Assembly: GCA_010279815.1 (NCBI GenBank)
Contig: QEOQ01000694.1
Coordinates: forward strand, 322,231 to 386,230
From: Brachionus plicatilis
Lineage: Eukaryota > Rotifera > Eurotatoria > Ploima > Brachionidae
Reading direction: 5' to 3'
DNA length: 64,000 bases
Under the pieces are notes generated by a model. It saw only the letters and a list, made by a program, of their open reading frames with translations, did not search any database and was not told the DNA's origin. Below, piece by piece: positions 47,574 through 58,720 of this stretch. Numbering within the stretch: position 1 is the stretch's first letter; each line of letters begins with the position of its first letter. The translations under genes were made by a program, and so were the position numbers.

Positions 47574-48500
47574 TATGAAAAAAAAATTTTTTTCCGAATT
47601 TTTGAAAAAATAAAAAAAACAAAATTCGATTAGATTTTTTGACGAAAATTGACGTAAATTTCGGTAAATTTTTGTTAAAAAAGGGTGAAAATGGTAAAAA
47701 TACAACAAATAAAATATTTTATTATATTCTTTTTTTTAAAACAAATTATGACAATTAATATTTTAATAATATTTACAAACAGATTTTATTTTCTAGCGTT
47801 TATTGCTTTTAAGCTGTTTGCTGCCTTGTCCCAAGCTTCTTTGAATGTGGGTTCTTTAGAATTAATTTCACATTTATTAGTTTTCTCAGATCGGTGTTTG
47901 AAAATTTTAAGTACGAACATATTAAATTTTTATATTAAATACAAAATTTTTCAAAAATCATATATATAGAGCTGTATTAAAAAAAATATTCAATCCGAAT
48001 TTAGTGAATTTAGCTATTAATGGTTTTCAAAAAACTTTGACGGTTGAAAAATGTAAGAAATATATAAATTAGAGTTGTTTAAAAGTCCCAAAGAAAAGTC
48101 GCAGTCTCGACTTTTTTTTTTTAATTTGCTAAATCGGACTTCATATCGAAAAATCTATATACTCTTGGGTTGTCTAATGCAATAGATTTGCCATATATTA
48201 GAATTTTCTTGTAATTTTAGCATAAATATCTTCACAATTCTTCTTCAGTATTCAAAATTTATTAAAAAAAAAGAATATAATAAAATAAAATTCATTTTTC
48301 CTTTTTTGTTGTATTTTTACCATTTTCACCCTTTTTTAACAAAAATTTACCGAAATTTACGTCAATTTTCGTAAAAAAATTCAATGGAATTTTATTTTTT
48401 TTATTTTTTCAAAACTTTTGAAAAAATAAAAAAAATAAAATTCCATAAAAAAATTCCATCATTAAATTCGAAAAAAAATTTTTTTTCATGAAAATTGGTT
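47574..48500. repeat. inverted repeat around a transposase tail and a MITE
   Basis: GTAAAAATACAACAA and GGTAAATTTTTGTTAAAAAA near 47650-47705 have complements near 48305-48350. The arm 48350-48500 is itself palindromic (TGGAATTTTATTTTTTTTAT against its complement). Inside, 47992-48072 reads NPNLVNLAINGFQKTLTVEK then CKKYIN and a stop, a Tc1/mariner-type transposase C-terminus. Confidence 0.5.
48071..48260. mobile_element. hAT-type MITE, CAGAGTTGTTTAAAAGTC family, truncated copy
   Basis: Begins AGAGTTGTTTAAAAGTCCCA and shares CTTGGGTTGTCTAATGCAAT-like and TTAGCATAAAT sequence with the copy at 57966; the right terminus is missing. Confidence 0.7.
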
Positions 48501-49202
48501 TTTTTCAAGAATTTTTGGATTTTTTTTTCACTGAATTTTACAATAATTATCGGTAATTTACGATAATTATCGATATTTTACGAAAAATACCCTTTTTTAG
48601 ATTATCATATTCAACAAAAAAGGAAAAATATCGTGAATTTACCATAATTTACGTAAAATATGGTGAATTCAAGGTATCGTAGCAGCATTGTATTACATTA
48701 GTTGTTGTAAATTTTAGTAATTTTTTGCAAAAATTTAATAGTTCTTGTAAGAAATGGTAAGGAAAAGAAAAAAATCACAATTTTTAATTTTAAATCATTA
48801 ATTTTTTAAAGTTCATTCTTAATGGCTTTTCCTAAATGGTTAGGTTGAACTAATAAAGTTAGTATGAAGTTGAATATATTGGCTGGGATTTCATTTAATG
48901 GATCTACAAGATTTGCAGTAATTGTTTAATAAGTTAAATTAATTAAGTTTTCAAGATTTTTTAAGATATCTTAAGAGAAAATTGGAAAAAAATATTTTAA
49001 ATAGACTACAATCTAATTCCTGTAGCATATGCAAATATATGAATGTATTTGTGTTCAATCAAGACAAGGATCCAAAACATAAATCACTAGAATGTACAAA
49101 TTATTTGTTAATAAAAAAAATTAATAGGGTAAAACAAAACTTAGAATTATATTAAAATAAAAATTTAATATAAAAATATTAAAATATCAAATCTCTATCA
49201 AG

Positions 49203-49420
49203 ATGCCTATAGATCTAAATCCTATTGAATTAGTTTAGAACGAGTTCAATAGATTTCAGGAAAATTTAGGAAAGGGAAATTTCAGGTAAATTTTTCTGTA
49301 AAAATGAAAAAGAGATTCTAGAAAATTACTTGAATTCCAATAACTTTTAACAGATGAAAAGTGTAAAAATTATATCGAAAACTTTAAAAAATTAAATTAT
49401 TACATAATTATTAAATTTAT
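49203..49420 (+). pseudogene. Tc1/mariner-type transposase C-terminal relic
   Basis: Reads MPIDLNPIELV, a stop (TAG for an expected TGG, Trp), NEFNRFQENLG, then after shifts LLTDEKCKNYIENF. It matches the PDLNPIE-x-W...EKCKKYI layout of the relics at 27286 and 47992. Dead by stop and frameshift; no terminal repeat identified. Confidence 0.6.
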
Positions 49421-49681
49421 CAATTCGTTTAACCAATCTGTAATATTAATCCAAATCAATAACAAAAAATTTAATTTTAAATCTAATTTGAGTCTTATCT
49501 AGCAAAAAAAAATATGGCAGCTTTTTTTCATTTAGATTTTTTTTTTCAATTTTTGTCTCATTAAGTCTAAAGAGAGGTTCTAATCTGTTGAATCAAATGT
49601 AATCAAATAATTTGCTTGGAAATTGATTTAGATTAAAGGCTAAATATCATCTGTACTCAGACATTTTAACCGCTAAAAAGT

Positions 49682-51657
49682 CAGTTTTCAGGTTCAGTCC
49701 AGGTTCAACGACCGGACCTGAACCTGAACTTAGAAACATGAAAAATCAGGTTTTAAACCTGAGAACCTGACCTGATTACCTGAAAAACTCAGGTTTTTTT
49801 TAAAGCAAATTTTCCAAAAGCCGAAAATCTGTTGATAGTTTTACAATTTTTGTTTTTTTTATTGAATCTATTAGAAAATATATTACTAATTCATTAACAT
49901 TCATTTTGATTATTCGGTTATTATCTCGTTCAGCTCAAATAAAATGGAATAATTTGCCTTTAGGAGGCTTCTTACAAAAATCAAATCATCTTTCATGTTA
50001 AATGACTTCGTAGTACAAACTACACCACATACACTAAAAAAACGTTTAATATAGGCACTCGAGGCTGGTATAGACAAAACACGCAAAGCAAATTTAAATA
50101 AAATAGGTAGGTGTAGCTTCTGACTTATCCAAAATTGTTTTATGCTCTTAATTGAATTTATGTTGTCTGAAGAGGAGAAAATCTCAGAAAAAATAACAAT
50201 TTCTTTGTCTAAGTCGGCCTTGAATTTGAACAGATTACCCTCATTTGTATTATTAGTTTCTTGGTCGTCGTCAAATCCATAATAAAAACAGTTGCTATTG
50301 CTGACAAAGGTATGTTATCTTCTAATTGAGAGTCTTCCTCAAAAATGAGATTAACACAAACATTTTTCAAAGAAGTTAAACCATCGTGTAACATATTTTT
50401 GGCAAAAGCTTTTTTTACCCATTTTCGTACTAAAGAAATATTCACTAAATATGCAGCCTTAAGAAAATACAAATTTTAAGATCATTTAAGCTTAGTCTTA
50501 GATTGCTCGAAATTTATAACGTAAAGAAGCAAAGCTTTTTAATAGCGAGTAACGAAACGTTAAATTTACTTAAATGTAAAATACTCTTAGTTTTTATTCT
50601 TTGCATTTACAAAAATTAATTTTTATTTGGGCAATCTAGTTAAGACTAAAAATATGACATCGAATTTTATTAATGTCAATGTTAAATTTTATTTAGATTC
50701 AAAAAATATTTTCTTTTGTTTAACCAATCAAATCGCTTAGAGTTAGCAATACCCTCCAGCAAAATCAACCCGCTATATCGAATTTTCAATACACATGTGT
50801 CTGGTTATTAGCATCGTCACTTCGTTCCTCGCAATAAATAAGATATACATTATATGCTTCGAGATCTACTGAATTATTATACCTTATAAATTTCAGATTT
50901 AATTTCATAATCAAATTTATGATTAATACATTTAGCTAAAATAAGACACAACTCTTTGGCATCATCACTAATCGCAAACCTCTCCAAATCATAAATGTAT
51001 TTTTTAATTCCGATAATCAAATCTGCGATCGAACAGTTTTCTCTTTGCCAATTCAAGGAAAGAATGTATGCAGGTTTCAGTATTTGCAAATAAGTTTCAA
51101 CAAGCTCAATATTAACTGGACAATCCTATTATTCAAAGGCTTATATCAATAACATTTTTATAATGGTTTGATTTTTAGGATATCAAGCTATATATTCTAA
51201 TAAATTAAAGATAATCTAGAGATCAATGATTAAAATTTAGTTCAAGTTGTAAAAGGAAATGCTTGTAATAAATTTTAAATATTTTGATAAAATTGATCAT
51301 TATTTTACATGCAAAAAAAATTTTTGTGATTAAAAATATTAAAATAATTACACGTGATAGTCATGTGTTTTAATATAGTAAAATGATAAATGTTTTAAAG
51401 GAATTATAATAATGTTTAATAATTGCTCAATTTTGGCTAAAATAGATTTTTTTTACATACAAGGTGCTGGAAGGAAACAGGAATATTTTTAAATTATAAT
51501 TCAGTTTTTAAAATTAAAAAGGTTAATTATTTTTTAAAAAAAAACCTGAGTTTTTCAGGTATTCAGGTCAGGTTCTCAGGTTTAGAATCTGATTTTTCAG
51601 GTTTTCAGTTTCAGGTTCAGGTCAGGTCATCGAACCTGGACTGAACCTGAAAACCTG
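49682..51657 (-). mobile_element. degenerate hAT transposon with CAGGTTC-rich ends
   Basis: Ends CAGTTTTCAGGTTCAGTCCA and the complement of CAGGTTTTCAGGTTCAGTCC; about 130 bp at each end is made of repeated CAGGTTC/GAACCTG units. Minus-strand coding remnants in order: LQILKPAYILSLNWQRENCS then IADLIIGIKKYIYD (51089-50877); a middle part with ISLVRKWVKKAFAKN (50472-50209); and the hAT dimerisation domain, KQFWISQKLHLPILFKF, LSIPASSAYIKRFFSVCG, RSLLKANYSILFELNE, ending at 49910. An inverted-repeat insertion of about 150 bp splits it near 50494-50650. No 8-bp duplication is readable. Confidence 0.78.
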
Positions 51658-51993
51658 GTATGGCTAGGTTAAATTGTCTGTTTGTACTTCTTATTTTTTT
51701 TTTAAAATTTTTTAATTAAAAAATTAGATTTTTCCTATTTTGGTGCATTTAAGTTTACGAAAGTCAATAAATAACAAGTTTAAGTCTAATTATATTTTCC
51801 TTTCAAAAAAACTGCAAGATACCAGAGTAAGTCCTTAGGATGAATTTTTTTCTATTAAATTTGATAAGTAAATAGTTATTTTTGACCAAAATTGAATTTA
51901 ATAATTAATTTTTCGTTTGTTTCAACATTTTGTAAATGAATTTCTCTTCTTTTAATTCTAAATACTATTTTTAAAAATAATTTTAATATTTCA

Positions 51994-52410
51994 AATAAAT
52001 TTTTGTAAAAAAAATTAACTTTTTAATATTAAAATCAATATTAAAAATGAAATCCTTGATTTAATTAAAATATTGTCTAAGAAAAAAGAGTCCTTCAAAA
52101 ACCATCTATAAAAGCTTCTTAAAAAGTGACTTAAAAAAACCAATAGAAGTGACTTTTTATCCGACTTAATATCCGTCTTAAAAAGCGTCTCCATGACGCT
52201 TTTTTTTTCAGTGAAGATTGAAAAACAATTTGAAAACGTTGAGCTAAAGTTTTTTCCAGCTAACTTCACTTCGGTTATCCAGCCGCTTGACCTGAAATTT
52301 TTGTAACCAAAATTTTTTTTTATTTTTTTCCCATTCATTTATAATGGAAACTTCTATATAACGAACACGTTTTTTTGCAACGGAGGGATTCTTTATAACG
52401 GGGTTCGACT
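51994..52410 (+). pseudogene. Tigger/pogo transposase fragment with one arm of a large inverted repeat
   Basis: 52226-52306 reads ENVELKFFPANFTSVIQPLD followed by LKF and a stop; ELKFFP-x-N-x-TS-x-IQPLD is a signature of the pogo/Tigger DDE domain. A Tigger-like terminal sequence (CTTCTATATAACGAACACG) follows near 52350. The preceding 255 bp (51994-52249) recur, inverted, at 52907-53157. Confidence 0.7.
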
Positions 52411-52751
52411 ATATGAATTATTTTATTTTTTAGTTTAACTTTTTCTATGTGTTTTTCCACTTCACCCATACCGGTATTGCAAAAGGAAGGAGAAGGAAAT
52501 TTTTGAATTTTCATTCTTGTTCTTTTTGATTGTCATTTTGATCAATAAAATTGTAATCAATCTAATCATTACCTGTTTTTTAAAGTCACCTCTTTTTAGG
52601 TAAATGATGAAACATTAATATCTATTTTGATAGCGGCTTAATGAACTGATTAGCTAACAATACACTTCTTAGTTATTATTCCCTAGTTATTATTTATATT
52701 ATCAATTACTTTAATTGGTGGCTTGGAGATATAATACTAATAAGTATGTTT

Positions 52752-53180
52752 CAGAGTTGTTTACAAGTCCAAGTCCGGACTTTTTATTTAAATTTTTTTT
52801 CAAAAGTTCAAGTCCAGGCTTTAAAATTTTAAATAATGATGAAGAATTGTGAAGACATTTATGCTAAAATTGCAAGATAAATTGCATTTTAAATTTAGCT
52901 CTTTAGCTCAACGTTTTCAAATTGTTTTTTTGTCTTCACTGAAAAAAAAGCGTCTTGGAGACGCTTTTTAAGACGGATATTAAGTCGGATAAACAGTCAC
53001 TTCTATTGGTTTTTTTAAGTCACTTTTTAAGAAGCTTTTATAGATGGTTTTTGAAGGACTCTTTTTTCTTAGACAATATTTTAATTAAATCAAGGATTTC
53101 ATTTTTAATATTGATTTTAATATTAAAAAGTTAATTTTTTTTACAAAAATTTATTTTTTTGGAACTTTTAATCAACTCTG
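52752..53180. mobile_element. hAT-type MITE carrying an inverted copy of adjacent Tigger DNA
   Basis: 429 bp. Starts CAGAGTTGTTTACAAGTCC, ends GGAACTTTTAATCAACTCTG; GTATGTTT flanks both sides exactly (52744-52751, 53181-53188), a perfect 8-bp duplication. Its interior from 52907 to 53157 is a close inverted copy of 51994-52249, including the start of the Tigger transposase fragment (complement of AACGTTGAGCTAAA). Confidence 0.85.
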
Positions 53181-53492
53181 GTATGTTTATAAGCAAATGT
53201 TAAAAGAAGATTTTTGCTGGTGGTTCTTGATTGATTTGCAAGTTTTTATGGGAAAATACTACTGTTTTGATTTAAAATAAAAGATTAAAAACTTCACAAA
53301 TTCTTTTATTCAAATGGCTAATAAAAAGCTAGTTAGCCTATAACAATTATATTAAATAATTTTTTTTTTATTTAATTTAATAAATTAATAAAATGTTTTA
53401 ATTAGCCATTTCTAAATTTTCAAAAATTTTGAATTAAAATATTTTATTTATAAATTTAAAAAAAATTATACAATTCAATTTTTCACCAAAAA

Positions 53493-54671
53493 CTATGATT
53501 TTTTAAATGAAAAAGACTTTTTCAATTGGTATCGAAACTTGTTACCAGAAACACAGTAGATAAAAAAATTTACAGCAAAATTCATTAAATAGAATATTTC
53601 GCAAATATTTAAAATTGAAAAAAGTCTAAACTTCAAAGATGTTTTAGGATTTTTGCGTATGGCCATTTGATAAAAAAAATAACACCATGTTATAAAATAG
53701 GGCAAGTTTAGAACAACATAAGATAATGACATTAAGATTAAAATACGAGTAACTCGATTAGATCCTTTTTTACATTTTTTTCTTTTTTTCTTCTCGATCG
53801 AAGCTGGAAACGAAAAAATCTTACTAAAGCTTGACTGAGAAGGAAGTGCTGAAATTGAATTTTCTCCATTTATTTTTAAGCTTTTGAGATTCATTAAATT
53901 TTGGCGTTTCTTTCGCTCCAATAATATATATACTATAATCAAAGTGTTACATACAACTACTGTAAATATAGGTACCATCATTGTCAAAGTGACATAAAAA
54001 ATTGTTATTAAAAAATAAGCACTGGAGAATTCTTTATTGATGTCACAGTATGAAATGGTTGGATCATGGCTATCTTCAGTCAATCCAAAAAAAAATGGAA
54101 CCCATTTGTTAATCATTAGGCCAATTAAAGTAATGATCGAAATCATGAACCAGGCATATTTACTTGATTTTACTCTGGACTCTAAGAATGGCCAATAAAT
54201 TGCAATGGTTCTTTGAACAGTAAATATTAGAACTATATAAGCAGAGAAAAATCTGAGAAAATAACGCAGATAGTTGACCAAACGGCAACCAACATCAAAT
54301 CTATCCGTAATATTTATTAATCTTAAAAAGCTGTGTTTTACAGTTTTGTTTGTGAGATGTAACTTTTTGTGTTGTAAACATTCTTTGTCAAATGAGCTAG
54401 TCTGATCGTTCAAGTAAACATCTATGAATGTTCTGAGTGTATCTTCGTAGAAATGTGTTAATAAGAAGGTTCCATCGCTGATGCAGAGACACAGCAAATA
54501 AATGCTGAATGAATGCATACGGAATCGTTTTTGGACAAATACAAAAACTGCTAGACTGTTTCCAGCAATGCCGATTATAATAATTAATAGAGAAAAATAT
54601 AGGTTTATCTTTCGGGTCAAGTCAAACAGTTCTATTGAACTTATTTTTTCATTGCAAAAAATGGAGTTCAT
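53493..54671 (-). CDS. orphan class A G-protein-coupled receptor, peptide-receptor type
   Basis: A seven-helix membrane receptor, 392 residues in one exon. TM1 about 24-48 with the GNS signature (IAGNSLAVFVF); TM2 about 57-76 (LCLCISDG, the LAxAD position); TM3 about 132-155, followed by VQRTIAIYWP in place of DRY; likely disulphide C129-C209; TM4 172-193, TM5 216-250, a Lys/Ser-rich loop 3 (253-304), TM6 305-333 (VLNLPYFITW), TM7 350-372 (NFFIYCVSG for NPxxY, the form common in invertebrate peptide receptors). Start: the ATG at 54669-54671; TTTTTTTTCAG lies just upstream and could be the acceptor of a 5' intron, with a possible extra N-terminal exon. A Gln replaces Asp/Glu in the DRY motif, seen in some peptide receptors. 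Ligand unknown. The N-terminus (about 22 residues) is short with no clear N-glycosylation site; NKT and NIT sites lie in extracellular loop 1. Confidence 0.88.
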   Translation of the reverse strand: MNSIFCNEKISSIELFDLTRKINLYFSLLIIIIGIAGNSLAVFVFVQKRFRMHSFSIYLLCLCISDGTFLLTHFYEDTLRTFIDVYLNDQTSSFDKECLQHKKLHLTNKTVKHSFLRLINITDRFDVGCRLVNYLRYFLRFFSAYIVLIFTVQRTIAIYWPFLESRVKSSKYAWFMISIITLIGLMINKWVPFFFGLTEDSHDPTISYCDINKEFSSAYFLITIFYVTLTMMVPIFTVVVCNTLIIVYILLERKKRQNLMNLKSLKINGENSISALPSQSSFSKIFSFPASIEKKKRKKCKKGSNRVTRILILMSLSYVVLNLPYFITWCYFFYQMAIRKNPKTSLKFRLFSILNICEIFYLMNFAVNFFIYCVSGNKFRYQLKKSFSFKKS

Positions 54672-54784
54672 ATTTATTGAAACTGAAAAAAAACTCAAAT
54701 ATTAATCAATCTAAAAAAATAAAAATGTTTGAATTAATAGTTAAATTGAAGCTTCGGATCAAATTTTAAGATCAAAACGATCAT

Positions 54785-55584
54785 TTAACACTAAAAGGAC
54801 CACGGTGTCAATTTGACACTTTTTGAATTTATTGCATAATTTTATTGACATTTTGCCAAAATTGATTATAAACTGTTTAAATAAAATAAGTAAAAAAATT
54901 TGTAAATAAAATAGTCCAAAATTTGAAATGTCTAAAAGAGAAGCTGGCCTAAAGACCCTTGAAGCCTTGAGAAACACCGATGACACTCAATTTATAGCCT
55001 CAGATGATGATGATGCGGATTTTTTAGACGATCATAACTTTTTGGATGAATTTGATGAAGTTGATGCCGATATTGATGAGGATTCTAAAGAAAGAAATAG
55101 AAAATTCTTTTTGAAGAAGAAGTGGATGATACAAGCCAACATGTCATTGATTCGATTGAAAGTACAATCAATAGGGTAAACTTGGACCAAAATCTTGACA
55201 AGACAAAAAAAATTGGAGTTGTTTGGACAAAGCTAAAGAATCGAGAAGATTTATCACTAAGAAAGAAAATTAATTTCAATGACAACCCCGGACCAACCAA
55301 CTATGCAACAAGGAACATACCAAGATATCAGCGTTTATGATGAATTTTGATATGTCTATATGCTAAATTTGATCGTACAATGTACAAATTCGACTAGAAT
55401 GTAGAACTTTAAAAGACTTAAAATTTATTCAGGATAAAATATTTATTTTTTTTTATCAAATTTAGTCCTTTTAACTTTTAAAAAACTAAAGTTTGTCGAG
55501 TATTTTGCATGTTTTTATAAAAAGTGTCAATTTGACACCGCCGGTCCTTAGAAATATAAAAAATATCGGGCTTTTGAGCGTTAA
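54785..55584 (+). mobile_element. piggyBac-type element reduced to a transposase N-terminus
   Basis: TTAA at both borders (54785-54788, 55581-55584), with short ends CACTAAAAGG and, inverted, CGCTCAAAAG. Subterminal inverted copies of GGTGTCAATTTGACAC lie at about 54803 and 55525. From 54928 the frame reads MSKREAGLKTLEALRNTDDT, then an Asp/Glu-rich stretch; after a shift near 55105 it goes on as EEVDDTSQHVIDSIEST to NPGPTNYATRNIPRYQRL and stops at 55340. An acidic N-terminus followed by a GP-x-N start of the DDE region fits piggyBac. The catalytic domain is deleted. Confidence 0.75.
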
Positions 55585-57142
55585 AATTTTAAAAAACTTA
55601 ATTAATCTAATGATTTTGATAATTTTTAAGAAATAAATACTTAACATTGCTAGATATGTTATGTCTAATAATGGTTCATTATCAAATTAACATCAAAATG
55701 ATTAATCTCTAATTTATTTAACAAAACCAATCAATAGGGTAAATAATTAAGGTTGAGTTAATTCAGAAATTCAAATTCATAACTTTTATGTTCATTTATT
55801 CAAACTAAAATAATTTTATTTTTCGACTTAAACAAATTTTAAATTTTAAAACATTAATTAAATGTATTTTAATGTTTTTTATTAAAACCCAATAAAAAGG
55901 GACATTTTAAAATTTTACATATGAAAATAAACATGAAAAAACTTGTCAAGTCATAACTATTTCAATTTTCGAGCATAAAAATGAAAATTTCTGAGAATAT
56001 ATGAGCATCGTTTTATAGAAAAATTAACCATAGAATTAATTTCGCATCTTAATTCCATCAACTGAAAGATAGTTTAATACTTCAATGAAAAACTAAATTA
56101 AAATTATTTTTAAGAGTTGAACTACTTTAAAATGAAGAAATTATCATTGTAGAAAAAAAACTTGAAAAATTAAATTTTTTAATCAGATATTGCTTTACAA
56201 AATAATTAAAAAAAAAATAAAAAAATATATTACATTTAAAAAAAATTGAGAATTTTTTTTAATTATTATTTAAGTATAATTATATTAAAATTTTTATATC
56301 GGTAGGTGTTTAAGCGGCATTTGACTTACATACCCTAGATTTCAAAAATTTTGCACTCATTACTAAATATAATTGTAAAGATTCTATTTTACAAAGAGTC
56401 CAATTTCTTAAGAAGATTTTTTAGACATTTTTCTGTGTATATTTTTTTCCCTAAACAATTCAATTCATTAGACTTAACTTAATATTTTTCTTGAATTAAA
56501 AGAATAGAAAAAGAAAATTAAAACAAATTGAGCCTTTTAGTTTTAGAAAATTCAAAATGTAATTAAAATAAAAGCTTTAAGATAAAATAATTCTTAACTC
56601 AAAATACACAAATGAAAATCTTAAAAATATAAAATCTTTAAAAAAAAAGGATCTGATGATATTTAAGAAAAAAATCGTAATTTTACATCATTTTCAAATT
56701 CATCGTAAAATTACCGATTCCATAAATGCCAAAATAATGGTTAGATTTCGCCTCTTTTTCGGATTTTTCCATCCAAAATTTGATTTTCAAATTTTTTACA
56801 TTAATTTTTCCAAAAAAGACATTTTGTAATTTTATGTAAAATTACGTAAAAATTATTTTTTTGAGGCAAAAATCTTAAAATAAAGTAAAAAAATGAAAAA
56901 ATTCATAGAGATCTAATTTATTAAATTTATTTATTAATAATACTTATAAAAATGTTTGCGTTCATATTTTGCAACGAGCAATTTTAAAGCCACTTAATGC
57001 ACATACCCATGCGGTATTAAAATCTAATAATTTCGAATTGTTTTTGATCAACTCAGCAAAAATTTCAAAACAATAAATAAATTAATAAATTAATAAAGTA
57101 TTAAGGTTAAGATTTTTTCCATAAATCTAAAGATCAATATTA
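55585..57142. other. intergenic, no gene seen
   Basis: 1.56 kb of A/T-rich DNA. A few GTAAAATTACGTAAAA-like strings (56690-56850) resemble the arms of the 31843 element, so an old insertion is possible. No coding frame found. Confidence 0.45.
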
Positions 57143-57276
57143 CAGTACATTTCTAAACAAAGTAAACAATGTTTCGAAACATTGCTTAAGCAGTGTTTAT
57201 GAGCGGTTTAAGCAGTGTTTAAGAGCAGCTTTAAAACTGCTTAAGCAGCCTGTTAACTTTGTTTAGAAATGGACTG
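57143..57276. mobile_element. 134-bp MITE with TA duplication
   Basis: Ends CAGTACATTTCTAAACAAAG and the complement of CAGTCCATTTCTAAACAAAG, flanked by TA on both sides. The interior repeats TTAAGCAGTGTTTA two to three times and is palindromic. Size and TA fit a Tc1/mariner-type MITE. Confidence 0.78.
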
Positions 57277-57371
57277 TAAATTTATCTTTTAATTTTTTTT
57301 TTAATTTTTTTGAATTCATAAAATTGAAATTAAAATTTTTATCATTAATAAACAAAATTTTATTAATTATG

Positions 57372-57487
57372 AATAATAATAATAATAATAATAATATAAG
57401 TCACAACAAGCTAGCAAGCTAGACTTGCGAAGAAGGGAAACAGTAGGATCCCATCTATGGTAACTGGGATCCCATCTATGGTAACTG
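57372..57487. repeat. (AAT)n tract, retroelement-like end and a 21-bp tandem duplication
   Basis: About eight AAT units (57372-57395) precede ATAAGTCACAACAAGCTAGC, the mirror of the unit-plus-(ATT)n ends at 30350 and 45890, so this is probably the 3' end of a minus-strand retroelement. At 57446-57487 a 21-bp unit beginning GGATCCCATCTATGGTAACT is present twice in perfect tandem. Confidence 0.55.
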
Positions 57488-57965
57488 AATATTTTTTTAA
57501 ATTTATAAAAGTATTTAAAAAAATTCTATTTTTTGATGACGATGAAATTAGCTTTATTTTTAATTCAAATTTTATTGATTTAAAAAATTTTAAAAATTTA
57601 ACTTTTTAATTTAAAAGTTGATTCTTCGAATTTAATTTGGTATACATTTTTTTGGTGTCATTTATCAAATATGGACTATATTCTCTTTCTTTTCAACCAA
57701 CGGGTCATTTTCAAAACGGATATTTTTCATTTTGCTCTCTAGATTCCTTGAAATTGATTTTTAATTATTTTGACCAAAAAATAATAAATAGCATCATGTT
57801 AAGAAAAAAAATTCAAAAATCTCTGTCCGAAATTCTATTTGAATGAAACTTTTATCTAGACTTTAAGAAACCATAATTTTGTTACCGATATTTCTATAGG
57901 CATGAATGCAAAATTTTTTCGAATTTTTAATTCCGCACAACCACCTACTGTTCCTTAAGTAATAC

Positions 57966-58285
57966 CAGAGTTGTTTAAAAGTCCCAAAAAAAGTCCAAGT
58001 CATTAAAAAAAAAGTCCAAGTCAGGACTTTATTTTTTTCTTAAGTCCGACCAAAGACTTAATTTTTTTTTTCAAAAAAAAAGTCCAAGTCGAGAATTTTT
58101 TTTTAAAATTTTCTAGATCAGACTTCATATCAAATAATTTATATACTCCTGGGTTGTTTAATGCAATAGATTTGCCATATATCACAATTTTGTTGCAATT
58201 TTAGCATAAATTTCTTCTTCAGTATTCAAAATTAAAAGTCTGGACTTGGAATTGACTTGAGACTTGTGGCTTTTAAACAACTCTG
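57966..58285. mobile_element. hAT-type MITE, CAGAGTTGTTTAAAAGTC family, intact copy
   Basis: 320 bp. Starts CAGAGTTGTTTAAAAGTCCC and ends GGCTTTTAAACAACTCTG; AGTAATAC is present exactly on both sides (57958-57965, 58286-58293). The terminal regions repeat AAGTCCAAGTC and GGACTT. Ends of the form CAGAG and an 8-bp duplication are typical of hAT elements. Confidence 0.9.
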
Positions 58286-58720
58286 AGTAATACGGATTTT
58301 TTTTCTATCAAGACAAAATTTAGTTTCTATCGACTAGTCAAGGTTCAATGTATATAACATATAAATAAATGCATTTTCATCAAAATTTGACGTTTAATTT
58401 TTGAGGAGTGGCTTTAGAATAATTTTTGAATCAAAATCTATAAACTTTATAATAGATCAGACTATTAAATTTTAAAGATAGTGTTATCAATAAGCCAAAT
58501 TATTTCAAACCATGTATATATAATAAGGCAATAGAAAAGACCTTTATATTTAACTTAGAGTTGAGAAAAATTCATATTATGAAAGAAAAATACAAAATAA
58601 AATTTATCATAATTTAAATTTGAACATATTTAACAATTTTCAACAATGCTTCAAAACTAATTAATCTTCAAGGAAATAATTTTGCTTTATGTAATCATTT
58701 TTTCTAGTTCAAGACTAAAC

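Larger units (their letters stand above)
44593..48691. mobile_element. 4.1-kb composite DNA transposon with nested insertions
   Basis: Ends ACAGTGCTGCTACGATACCT and the complement of ACAATGCTGCTACGATACCT, continuing CTTGAATTCACCATA in both arms. It encloses a MULE derivative (44947-46199), a broken unknown reading frame (46211-47250), an inner inverted repeat (47574-48500), a transposase tail (47992-48072) and a truncated hAT MITE (48071). Flanks AATTT and ATTAC give no clear duplication. The superfamily is not resolved. Confidence 0.65.

Noticed and set aside
47685..47969. 94-codon plus-strand frame inside the composite element
   Set aside because: Phe/Ile/Leu-rich A/T translation overlapping an inverted-repeat arm; no domain recognised.
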